A stretch of 5,362 bases of DNA from Anaerolineae bacterium (GCA_014379235.1 JACMMD010001131.1:1-5362), one strand, 5' to 3'. Shown: positions 1 to 5,362, counted from the stretch's first letter. A program made the numbers and translations. Notes: generated by a model from the letters alone, not told the origin.

Positions 1-587
1 ATGGCTTGCGAGTAGGCGTCAAGTTGGTCGAATATCGCACGATGCGACAGGGCTACGCCTTTTTGCAGTCCGGTTGTGCCAGACGAATGTTGCAGAAGGG
101 CTATAGCGTCAGGGTCGCTTATTGGCTGTAGGGGCGCAGCGCACTGCGCCCCTACGTCAATCGATAACAAAGTGGGCTTCTCCGGCGCGGGTGAGGGCAG
201 CAGCGCGGCTACCTCGTCGTAGAGTTCCGGCTCTGTCACCAGCAGCGCGGGCTGCACCAGATCGAACAGCGCCGCCATCGACGCCTGATAGCGGTCAGGG
301 TGCAGCTTTTCGGTGGCGAACGGCAGAATCGAAGGCACAGCCGCTATCCCTGTTATGCCGAAGAATGTCCCAATCAGCGCGAGCGGATGTCGCTGAACAA
401 TAGCGACGATGTCACCGTCTGATGCGCCTGCTTCTTCAAGCTGCTCGGCTGTAGACTCGGCAAGTTTGAGCAGTTCAGCGCGGGTGAGTACGATCTCGCT
501 GCCATCGAGGAAGCGGTAGCGCAGGATTTCGCGCTCTGGCGCGGCCTGTGCTAAATCTTGCAGTCGTTCGGGTATCGTTCGTATCAC
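1..587 (-). CDS. AMP-forming acyl ligase (fatty acyl-AMP ligase / acyl-CoA synthetase family), 3' end off window
   Basis: This is the N-terminal 195 residues of an adenylate-forming enzyme, which activates a carboxylic acid with ATP to an acyl-AMP and passes it to CoA or a carrier protein. The translation opens with MIRTIPERLQDLAQAAPERE. It carries the ATP-binding P-loop signature LLQHSSGTTGLQKGVALSH at about residues 164-182, the A3 motif of the ANL superfamily. The other core motifs and the C-terminal lid lie beyond position 1. I chose the GTG start at 587-585 because AAGG (598-595) sits 7 bases upstream and the frame follows the carrier-protein stop after only 9 bp. The carrier protein directly upstream suggests it is the acyl acceptor, as for fatty acyl-AMP ligases that feed polyketide, peptide or lipid pathways; this is inferred and the acid is unknown. 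A perfect palindrome at 128-155 is read through in frame just before the P-loop. The family call is firm, the substrate open. Confidence 0.93.
   Translation of the reverse strand, partial: MIRTIPERLQDLAQAAPEREILRYRFLDGSEIVLTRAELLKLAESTAEQLEEAGASDGDIVAIVQRHPLALIGTFFGITGIAAVPSILPFATEKLHPDRYQASMAALFDLVQPALLVTEPELYDEVAALLPSPAPEKPTLLSIDVGAQCAAPLQPISDPDAIALLQHSSGTTGLQKGVALSHRAIFDQLDAYSQA
128..155. repeat. Perfect 28-bp palindrome (REP/MITE-like) inside the acyl ligase gene
   Basis: Plus-strand arms GTAGGGGCGCAG (128-139) and CTGCGCCCCTAC (144-155) are exact reverse complements around the 4-base loop CGCA. The element lies in the ligase reading frame and encodes roughly VGAQCAAPLQ, in the linker just before the P-loop. 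GTAGGGG...CCCCTAC palindromes are, from memory, dispersed repeats in Chloroflexota and some cyanobacteria, so this may be an inserted copy. No target duplication or terminal transposon structure is visible. An unrelated coding hairpin cannot be excluded from one copy. Confidence 0.75.
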
Positions 588-596
588 GGGCGCGCC

Positions 597-845
597 TTAG
601 CGATTGCGTTCGATGTAGGCGACCAATTCGGCCAGCGTGTCGAACGTGTCCGCATTAAGGTCGCTGTCGGGGATAGGCACACCAAACTCTTGCTCAACCC
701 ACAGCGCCAGATTGACGAGGCTGAACGAGTCGATCAAGCCGCCGGAGATGAGCGCTTCGTCATCGCCAAGCGGATAGTTGGGGTCGTGTAAAATCTCGGA
801 ATTGATGTATGCGCGCAGAGCGCTTTGTAACTGCGGGTTGGTCAT
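597..845 (-). CDS. Acyl carrier protein (phosphopantetheine-binding)
   Basis: This small acidic protein of 82 residues is of usual acyl-carrier length and is predicted to fold as a single four-helix bundle. The attachment site is GGLIDSFSLVNLALWVEQEF, in which Ser40 of the DSF triad should take the 4'-phosphopantetheine arm. DSF in place of the DSL of primary fatty-acid ACPs suggests a specialised carrier rather than housekeeping AcpP; that is an inference. The C-terminal part (NADTFDTLAELVAYIE) matches the usual helix IV region. The ATG at 845-843 has a GTGAG ribosome-binding sequence 8 bases upstream. It is the first gene of a two-gene unit with the acyl ligase, whose start lies 9 bp beyond this stop, so the ligase probably charges this carrier. 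Expression probably starts in the divergent intergenic region. The family call is confident; the pathway is not. Confidence 0.93.
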   Translation of the reverse strand: MTNPQLQSALRAYINSEILHDPNYPLGDDEALISGGLIDSFSLVNLALWVEQEFGVPIPDSDLNADTFDTLAELVAYIERNR

Positions 846-862
846 TTGAAAAACTCACTGTT

Positions 863-905
863 GTTATTGATAAAGCAGGAATAGCATATATATGGTATCA
901 ATAAC
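863..905. promoter_or_regulatory. 10-bp inverted repeat in the divergent intergenic region, candidate operator
   Basis: GTTATTGATA (863-872) and TATCAATAAC (896-905) are perfect reverse complements separated by 23 bases that include the run CATATATATG. The arm centres are 33 bp apart, about three helical turns, so two dimer or monomer contacts would fall on the same DNA face. The element lies between the divergent carrier-protein and kinase genes and overlaps the most promoter-like hexamers here. This fits an operator controlling one or both units. A 5' UTR hairpin is an alternative, though a 23-base loop makes it weak. No regulator gene is visible to assign it to. Confidence 0.5.
867..896 (+). 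promoter_or_regulatory. Possible sigma-70-type promoter for the kinase-methyltransferase unit
   Basis: TTGATA (867-872, five of six matches to the -35 consensus) is followed by TATATG at 889-894 after 16 bases, or TATGGT at 891-896 after 18 bases, each four of six matches to the -10 consensus. Transcription would start near 900-905, giving a leader of about 125-130 bases before the kinase ATG. The left inverted-repeat arm contains the -35 hexamer, so a bound regulator would compete with polymerase. AT-rich DNA gives chance matches easily. I found no convincing pair of hexamers for the opposite direction. Confidence 0.3.
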
Positions 906-1010
906 GGCGGGAAACAACAGCTAACATTTGAGAACCGTTTTAACCTGCCTGCGGTGAACACGGAACCTATCGTAAGTGGCAGTGCGGGTTAGACTTGCAG
1001 CCGGGTGAAA

Positions 1011-1034
1011 ATGACTGGTACTATTGTCCTATGA
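1011..1034 (+). other. Possible 7-codon leader ORF overlapping the kinase start
   Basis: An ATG at 1011 opens the short frame MTGTIVL. Its TGA stop (1032-1034) overlaps the kinase ATG (1031-1033) in the arrangement ATGA. GGGTGA at 1003-1008 lies just upstream, but only 2 bases from the ATG, which is tight for a ribosome-binding site. The kinase ATG has no clear Shine-Dalgarno of its own, so termination-reinitiation from this mini-ORF could supply ribosomes. A frame this short occurs easily by chance, so this is a hypothesis. Confidence 0.25.
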
Positions 1035-2905
1035 GCATCACAACAGAAATTTCTGCCGTAAGAGGAATCAACCGACAGGACTGGTCGCTGTTCGGGCTGC
1101 GCTGGGCCGATCTGCTGGTGGTGACGATGGCGCTGGTGGTGGCCAACAACCAGCGGCTTATCAACGTCTCTAGCGAAGACATCGCGCTGGCTGCTGTCGT
1201 GTCAGGCATGGCGAACCTGCTGCTGCTGCCGTTCATCCACTTTAACGGGCTGCGGCGTCCACTGCATATCATGATTATCCTGCGTGATGTGGTGACGGTA
1301 GCCTCGTTTGCCGGACTTACAAACGGCAATCCGCTGGTGCTGCTGGGTATCGTTAGTCCGATCATCGTCACGGGCCTGCTGCGGCTTGGCCCCAAGTGGG
1401 GCGGGGTGCAAGTGGTCACCGTACTGCTGGCGGCGCTTGGTGCGCTGCTGGTCTGGTTGCCACCTCGCGCTGACCAAACCGCCTATTTAGTCGGCATACT
1501 GTCGATACCCCTGCTGATCTTAGGATTGTTTATTTTCATTGCAGGCTATTGGGGCTATACGCTGCAAGAGCAGAGCAAAGCCGAGCGCCAATGGCTGACG
1601 CGCCTCGCTACTACACGTTCGTCGCAGCTATCGGATTTGCGCGAGCGCACACGCGGCCTCTACGAAGTCGCGGCGACGTTGAGCGCCACACTCGACTATA
1701 AGCGTATTCTCGATGCGGCGATGGACGCGGGACGTTTGGGGCTGCGTGAACATACGAGTACGCGGTTGGTGAGCATGGTCATGCTGTTTCGCACGGGCGA
1801 TAATAAGCTGCAAGTGATGACCTCACGCGGGATGGCGCGCACCGACGAAGCGCGAACGCTGCCCGGAATGCGCGGTATCATCGGCATGACGCTGCGCGAG
1901 TGTATTCCGATAACGGGCGATGACCCCAATAAAGATGCGGAACTCCAATATTTCATCGCTTTTCAGGGTTTACGCTCGGTGTTGTGTATTCCGCTGCGTT
2001 CGGGCTATGAGAATTTCGGCGTACTGATTTATGCCAGCGACGCGGAAAACGGTTTCAGCGCTGAACATGTCGAACTGCTGACTGCTATCGGTACGCAGGC
2101 GACTATCGCGCTGCAAAACGCGGTGCTTTATGCCAACCTCGTTGAGGAAAAAGAACGCCTTGTCGATGTCGAAGAAGAGGCGCGTAAACAGCTTGCGCGT
2201 GACCTGCACGATGGCCCGGTTCAGACCATCTCGGCTATCGCCATGCGGATGAACACCATTCACAAGATGCTGGAACGCACCCCGGAGCAAGCGCCGCAAG
2301 AACTCACCAAGATTGAGCAGCTTGCGCGCAATACCGTGAAAGAAATCCGCCATATGCTGTTCACGCTGCGCCCGCTGGTTCTGGAAACGCAGGGTTTAGC
2401 GGCGGCGCTCAAGCAGCTTGCAGAGAAGATGCAAGATACGCACGGGCAAAAGGTGTCGGCCTTCATCGGGCGCGATGTCGAAAGCTACTTGACATCCCAA
2501 CAGCAGGGCGTGATTTTTTACATCGTCGAAGAAGCGGTCAACAATGCACGTAAACACGCGGAAGCCGAAGTCGTGCGCGTCGATGTATCCTACCGTGACG
2601 AAATGGTGATCGTGCAGGTGGTGGATAACGGTGTCGGCTTCGATACGGGCGCGGTGGATGGCAACTATGAATATCGCGGCAGTCTGGGTATGGTCAACAT
2701 GCGCGAACGGGCGCAGCTTCTCGAAGGTTCGCTGAAGATCGAGAGCGCCGAAGGTTCTGGCACAACCGTAACCGTATTTATCCCGACGAAGGGCGAGCAT
2801 AAGCCGGAAAGACGTGCGCTGCTGCTCAAACAGCCGATGACCAAAACCCGTTTGGCGGCGGCTGCGCTGGCACGGGTTGAATCGCTGCGGGCTTCGACAC
2901 GGTGA
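1031..2905 (+). CDS. Membrane sensor histidine kinase, GAF + HisKA_3 + HATPase_c (LiaS/DegS/NarX-like)
   Basis: This 624-residue kinase should autophosphorylate a histidine and pass the phosphate to a NarL/LuxR-type response regulator. About five or six hydrophobic membrane segments span residues 26-175. A charged signalling helix follows (about 178-210), then a GAF sensor domain (about 211-365). The HisKA_3 dimerisation domain contains ARKQLARDLHDGPVQTIS, with His393 as the phospho-acceptor. The ATPase domain shows the N box EEAVNNARKHAEA (500-512), DNGVGFD (532-538), the glycine-rich GSLGMVNMRERAQLLEGSL (550-568) and GSGTTVTVFIP. Residues 587-624 form a basic, Ala/Arg-rich tail beyond the ATPase fold. 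I prefer the ATG at 1031; an in-frame TTG at 995 would add 12 residues with no better ribosome-binding site. The stop overlaps the methyltransferase start. No partner regulator is in the window. The ligand is unknown. Confidence 0.93.
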   Translation: MSITTEISAVRGINRQDWSLFGLRWADLLVVTMALVVANNQRLINVSSEDIALAAVVSGMANLLLLPFIHFNGLRRPLHIMIILRDVVTVASFAGLTNGNPLVLLGIVSPIIVTGLLRLGPKWGGVQVVTVLLAALGALLVWLPPRADQTAYLVGILSIPLLILGLFIFIAGYWGYTLQEQSKAERQWLTRLATTRSSQLSDLRERTRGLYEVAATLSATLDYKRILDAAMDAGRLGLREHTSTRLVSMVMLFRTGDNKLQVMTSRGMARTDEARTLPGMRGIIGMTLRECIPITGDDPNKDAELQYFIAFQGLRSVLCIPLRSGYENFGVLIYASDAENGFSAEHVELLTAIGTQATIALQNAVLYANLVEEKERLVDVEEEARKQLARDLHDGPVQTISAIAMRMNTIHKMLERTPEQAPQELTKIEQLARNTVKEIRHMLFTLRPLVLETQGLAAALKQLAEKMQDTHGQKVSAFIGRDVESYLTSQQQGVIFYIVEEAVNNARKHAEAEVVRVDVSYRDEMVIVQVVDNGVGFDTGAVDGNYEYRGSLGMVNMRERAQLLEGSLKIESAEGSGTTVTVFIPTKGEHKPERRALLLKQPMTKTRLAAAALARVESLRASTR

Positions 2906-3648
2906 CTCGTTCTGACTTAGCCGCTCTGCGCGGCGAACCAAGCTACGTCTGGCGAGCAGGGCAGGAACGACGGTTGCAGATGATCGCTAAATGGGCCAAG
3001 CTGCAAGACACCCAAGTGTTAATTGATGGTGTTGGCGTGGGCATGTACGCGGCGCAGATTCGCAAGCGTTACACGCCGCACGTTGAAGCCTTCGACATCG
3101 AAATCGAGCGCGTGGCCGAAGCGCGAGAAGAAACGCCTCATGCGGTGGTGGCTGCTGCCGAGCGCATCCCCTATCCGGCGAATACCTTTGATACGATCCT
3201 CTCGCACGAAGTTTTAGAGCATGTGGATAATGATCGGGTGGCGGTGAGGGAGATGGTTCGCACGCTCAAAACTGGCGGGCGCATCGTGATCTTCGCGCCG
3301 AACCGCTGGTATCCGTTCGAGACGCATGGCTATTACTGGCGCGGTGAATATCACTTCGGCAATACGCCGCTCATCAACTATCTACCGGATATGTGGCGCA
3401 ACCAACTCGCGCCGCATGTGAAGGCTTATACGAGTCGCGGCCTGCGACACCTCTTTCATCGTCTGCCAATACGCATTGTCACGCATCGTCGTGTCTATGG
3501 CGGCTATGACAACATCATCGCTCGTTTGGGCGGGACAGGTCGCATCGTGCGCGACAGCCTATATGCCTTCGAGGGAACTCCGCTCGACATTTTCGGCTTG
3601 TCACATCTGCTGGTTGTCGAGAAAGTCTCAGCCGTTCAGTTGGTTTAA
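2902..3648 (+). CDS. Class I SAM-dependent methyltransferase (Methyltransf_11-like)
   Basis: The gene encodes 248 residues and starts at a GTG that overlaps the kinase stop as GTGA, so its translation is probably coupled to the kinase. The SAM-binding core begins with VLIDGVGVGMYAAQIRKRY (residues 39-57), a GxGxG motif I. AFDIEIERVAEAR follows, with Asp65 in the usual ribose-contacting strand-2 position. AAERIPYP (84-92) leads into FDTILSHEVLEHVDND (96-111), and LKTGGRIVIFAPNRWYPFE gives the late-core strand typical of Methyltransf_11 proteins. The C-terminal half is rich in Tyr, Trp, His and Arg and probably forms the acceptor pocket. The acceptor could be a small molecule, quinone, lipid or sugar; nothing in the sequence decides. 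It ends tail to tail with the phosphoribosyltransferase gene, the two stops sharing TTAA. Confidence 0.9.
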   Translation: MTRSDLAALRGEPSYVWRAGQERRLQMIAKWAKLQDTQVLIDGVGVGMYAAQIRKRYTPHVEAFDIEIERVAEAREETPHAVVAAAERIPYPANTFDTILSHEVLEHVDNDRVAVREMVRTLKTGGRIVIFAPNRWYPFETHGYYWRGEYHFGNTPLINYLPDMWRNQLAPHVKAYTSRGLRHLFHRLPIRIVTHRRVYGGYDNIIARLGGTGRIVRDSLYAFEGTPLDIFGLSHLLVVEKVSAVQLV

Positions 3649-4193
3649 TCGACCCACACGGGCAGATGCCCTAGTGCTACCACGTTCGTCCACTTGGCGC
3701 GGTCTCCCTCAGTGAATATCGCAGCTTCCACTACGATATCCGCCTCAGCTTTGCCCATAATCAGGCGCATTCCCTGTAACGTGCTGCCTGTTGAAATCAC
3801 ATCGTCAATCAACGCAACACGCTTGTCCTTGACCAGTTCGCGGTCTTTTTCGTCGAGGAACAAGGTTTGTGTTGCGCCAGTGGTGATGCTCAAGGTTTCC
3901 GATCTCAGCGAGTCCCCCATATACGGCTTGTGCGATTTTCTAAGCACAATGTAGGGCAGCTTCATCAGCGATGAGAGGCAGTGCGCGAGGGGAATGGACT
4001 TCGCTTCGGCGGTGACAATCACATCAATTTGATACGATTGCAGCTTGACGGCCAGTTCTTTGGTGGCGGCTTCGACCAGTTCGGTGTCGCCTAAAATGTT
4101 GAGAATAGCGATGCGAACACCGGGTTTAATCTCGAACAAGCGCAGGTCGCGCTCGACGCCTGCGACGGATACGCGATAGGTTTCATCAGGCAT
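3645..4193 (-). CDS. Phosphoribosyltransferase, adenine phosphoribosyltransferase-like
   Basis: The protein is 182 residues with the type I phosphoribosyltransferase fold. Enzymes of this family join a purine or similar base to PRPP, releasing pyrophosphate, in cytosolic salvage. The PRPP-binding signature VALIDDVISTGSTL covers residues 126-139. TAEAKSIPLAH (61-71) and RKSHKPYMGDSLRSET (85-100) match the pyrophosphate-loop and flexible-loop regions of Apt/Xpt-type enzymes, which supports Apt-like over pyrimidine or orotate types. I chose the ATG at 4193-4191. An in-frame GTG at 4238-4236 would add 15 residues but lies directly next to a good extended -10 hexamer, so it would fall at or before the likely transcription start. 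AAGGA lies about 13 bases before the ATG, a rather long spacing. It may also be read through from the AlaX-like gene upstream. Base specificity is not shown, so I give no symbol. Confidence 0.88.
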   Translation of the reverse strand: MPDETYRVSVAGVERDLRLFEIKPGVRIAILNILGDTELVEAATKELAVKLQSYQIDVIVTAEAKSIPLAHCLSSLMKLPYIVLRKSHKPYMGDSLRSETLSITTGATQTLFLDEKDRELVKDKRVALIDDVISTGSTLQGMRLIMGKAEADIVVEAAIFTEGDRAKWTNVVALGHLPVWVD

Positions 4194-4238
4194 GAGATTA
4201 GACGTTTCCTTCGGTTGAAGTGTCGGAATAACGCCCAC

Positions 4239-4247
4239 ATTTTAGCA
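4239..4247 (-). promoter_or_regulatory. Extended -10 promoter candidate for the phosphoribosyltransferase gene
   Basis: On the minus strand the sequence reads TGCTAAAAT: a TGn extension followed by TAAAAT, five of six matches to the -10 consensus. No good -35 hexamer lies 16-18 bases upstream, which extended -10 promoters tolerate. Transcription would begin near 4232, leaving about 40 bases of leader before the ATG at 4193. It lies in the AT-richer gap downstream of the AlaX-like gene, so the phosphoribosyltransferase could be expressed independently of the ABC-AlaX unit. Confidence 0.45.
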
Positions 4248-4275
4248 TAAAACGACCTGAAACTTGTGCGTCGAA

Positions 4276-4929
4276 TCAGGGCTGTATGAGAGTGATTTCG
4301 ATGCGTTCTTTGCCCTTGCCGATGTTCTTGCGTTTCAACTCAATCGCGCCGACTTCGCCCGTTTTCCGCAGGTGAGTGCCGCCGCAAGCGACCCGCGCAA
4401 AGCCAGCGATTTCCCAATAACGGCGCTGGTTGGTTTCGTCGCTGAACGCGCTCACGATAGGACTGTCGGCGGCGATGACGGCCAGCGCTTTCTGTTGCAG
4501 CATGGGCAGTTCAGGCGAAATGCTCTCGCCCCATTCAAAGTCGATGCGTGACTTATCTTCCGCGATGTGCGCGCCGATTTTGGTGATGCCGGCGATGCTT
4601 CCGAGATTCTGATAGGCGAGTTCGAGGATGATTTCCGCCGCGAAGTGCAGGCGCATCAGCCGATAGCGCCGCGTCCAGTCGATGCTCATGCGAACGGGAT
4701 TTCCCGGCTGCAAACCGTGATTGCCCGCCAGCGTATAGAAGATTTCGAGGCCGTCTTTGCGCGCTTCTAAAACGGGCTGGCTGCCAATTGTGCCTGCGTC
4801 GCTTTCTTGGCCGCCCGCGAATGCGTAGAAAATCGTATCCGCGACGGTGATAATACGTCCATTTATGCTGGCGATGTGCGTATCCAGTTCGGTCAAGTAG
4901 GGGTCTTGCCAGAAGACCTTATTGGTCAA
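4276..4929 (-). CDS. AlaX-like alanyl-tRNA editing protein (trans-editing deacylase family)
   Basis: The 217-residue protein resembles free-standing copies of the alanyl-tRNA synthetase editing domain, which hydrolyse mischarged Ser- or Gly-tRNA(Ala). The N-terminal part shows DTIFYAFAGGQESDAGTI (31-48), the AlaX form of the FYxxxGGQxxDxG motif. The metal-site regions are RLMRLHFAAEIILEL (90-104) and CGGTHLRKTGEVGAIEL (182-198), the latter giving the expected CxxxH. The first site reads His95-x3-Glu99 instead of the usual HxxxH, a possible subfamily variant. I chose the TTG start at 4929-4927: GAGG lies 5 bases upstream, and it follows the ABC ATPase stop by 12 bp, which suggests co-transcription. 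No synthetase or C-Ala domain is attached, so this is a short stand-alone type. Family membership is firm; catalytic activity and tRNA specificity are not proven. Confidence 0.87.
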   Translation of the reverse strand: MTNKVFWQDPYLTELDTHIASINGRIITVADTIFYAFAGGQESDAGTIGSQPVLEARKDGLEIFYTLAGNHGLQPGNPVRMSIDWTRRYRLMRLHFAAEIILELAYQNLGSIAGITKIGAHIAEDKSRIDFEWGESISPELPMLQQKALAVIAADSPIVSAFSDETNQRRYWEIAGFARVACGGTHLRKTGEVGAIELKRKNIGKGKERIEITLIQP

Positions 4930-4941
4930 TGTAACCTCGCT

Positions 4942-5362
4942 TTAGGGGCGGACAGCCTCAACAGCGACAAGCGTAGGTGCGGCGTTAGCGTTCGCATTAG
5001 CGGGCACAAGTTGGCCGTCGACCAGATGAAAGACGCGATCCGTGCGCGCCGCCAACGCCGGGTCATGCGTGACCAGCACAACGGTTGTGCCTGCTTCATG
5101 GCGGATTTGTTGCAGAGCGTCCAGCACCATCTCACCCGATTCAGTGTCGAGGTTGCCAGTTGGCTCGTCGGCCAAAATCAGCGGCGGGTTGTTCGCTAGC
5201 GCCCGCGCGATGGCGACGCGCTGCTGCTGCCCGCCGGACAATTCCGATGGGCGGTGGTGCATCCGGTCGTCGAGGCCAAGCATTTTGAGCAGCTCTTTGG
5301 CGCGGCGGGCGGGATTGAACTGCCGTTTCCGCGCGAACTGGATCGGCAGCATCACGTTTTCC
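4942..5362 (-). CDS. ABC transporter ATP-binding protein, MacB/LolD/FtsE type, 5' end off window
   Basis: The visible 139 residues are the C-terminal part of an ABC ATPase that would drive a partner permease at the inner membrane. The frame is open at the right edge (reading ENVMLP), so the Walker A region and roughly 90 residues are missing. The first codon usable as a start (GTG 5355-5353) is therefore internal. Visible motifs, in fragment numbering, are the signature LSGGQQQR (41-48), Walker B LILADEP with the catalytic Glu66, the D-loop region GNLDTESG and the H-loop His99 in VTHD. ADEPTGNLDTESG is typical of the MacB/LolD/FtsE group, which exports lipoproteins, peptides or macrolides or acts in division. 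The tail after LVDGQLVP contains a short Ala-Asn repeat (ANANANA) and is probably disordered. The AlaX-like gene follows after 12 bp. The permease, if present, is outside the window. Confidence 0.95.
   Translation of the reverse strand, partial: ENVMLPIQFARKRQFNPARRAKELLKMLGLDDRMHHRPSELSGGQQQRVAIARALANNPPLILADEPTGNLDTESGEMVLDALQQIRHEAGTTVVLVTHDPALAARTDRVFHLVDGQLVPANANANAAPTLVAVEAVRP

Noticed and set aside
122..403. A 93-residue plus-strand frame at the left end
   Set aside because: It is antisense to the acyl ligase, is Arg/Ala/Pro-rich and low in complexity, and has no family features.
995..1030. TTG start extending the kinase by 12 residues
   Set aside because: The extra residues (MQPGENDWYYCP) do not look like a kinase N-terminus and the TTG has no clear ribosome-binding site; the ATG at 1031 is simpler.
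1970..2353. A 127-residue minus-strand frame within the kinase gene
   Set aside because: It is antisense to the GAF and HisKA_3 regions, which are clearly coding on the plus strand.
2396..2941. A 181-residue open frame on the minus strand across the end of the kinase gene
   Set aside because: It lies opposite the ATPase domain, whose motifs are intact, and its translation has no recognisable domain; it is a shadow of the coding strand.
4250..4275. A possible terminator after the AlaX-like gene (CGAC ... GTCG then TTTT on the minus strand)
   Set aside because: The stem is only 4 bp with a 13-base loop, too weak for an intrinsic terminator.
4960..5000. Short tandem repeat encoding Ala-Asn at the end of the ABC ATPase
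   Set aside because: There are only about three imperfect units in a probably disordered tail; not enough for a repeat feature.

Overview
The window is about 5.4 kb of gene-dense bacterial DNA with a moderately high GC content, roughly mid-50s percent by eye. It holds seven protein genes, two of them cut by the window edges, and no RNA genes, CRISPR array or complete mobile element. The gene set (a membrane GAF histidine kinase of the HisKA_3 type, a methyltransferase, an Apt-like phosphoribosyltransferase, an AlaX-like editing protein and a MacB/LolD-type ABC ATPase), the frequent GTG/TTG starts and a short GTAGGGGCG...CGCCCCTAC palindrome would fit a Chloroflexota (Anaerolineae-like) genome. 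That placement is an inference from recall, not a database result.

Left block (1-845, minus strand): an acyl carrier protein gene followed 9 bp later by an AMP-forming acyl ligase that runs off the left edge. The pair reads as a module that activates a carboxylic acid as an acyl-adenylate and loads it onto the carrier protein. A perfect 12-bp-arm palindrome sits inside the ligase reading frame.

Divergent intergenic region (846-1030): it separates the acyl module from the kinase gene. It holds a perfect 10-bp inverted repeat spaced about three helical turns centre to centre, around an AT-rich core that contains the best promoter-like hexamers. It also holds a possible 7-codon leader ORF that overlaps the kinase start.

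Central block (1031-3648, plus strand): an integral-membrane sensor histidine kinase (LiaS/DegS/NarX type) whose stop overlaps the GTG start of a class I SAM-dependent methyltransferase by 4 bp (GTGA), so the two are probably translationally coupled. No response regulator lies in the window.

Right block (3645-5362, minus strand): reading right to left, an ABC transporter ATPase (5' end missing), an AlaX-like trans-editing protein 12 bp downstream, and an adenine-phosphoribosyltransferase-like gene about 80 bp further on, which may have its own extended -10 promoter. This block converges on the methyltransferase gene. The two stop codons share the palindrome TTAA, with no terminator between them.

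Most of this looks like ordinary chromosomal content. The best candidates for a second look are the coding-region palindrome, the symmetrical divergent operator-like element, the orphan kinase-methyltransferase pair and the HxxxE variant in the AlaX-like protein.
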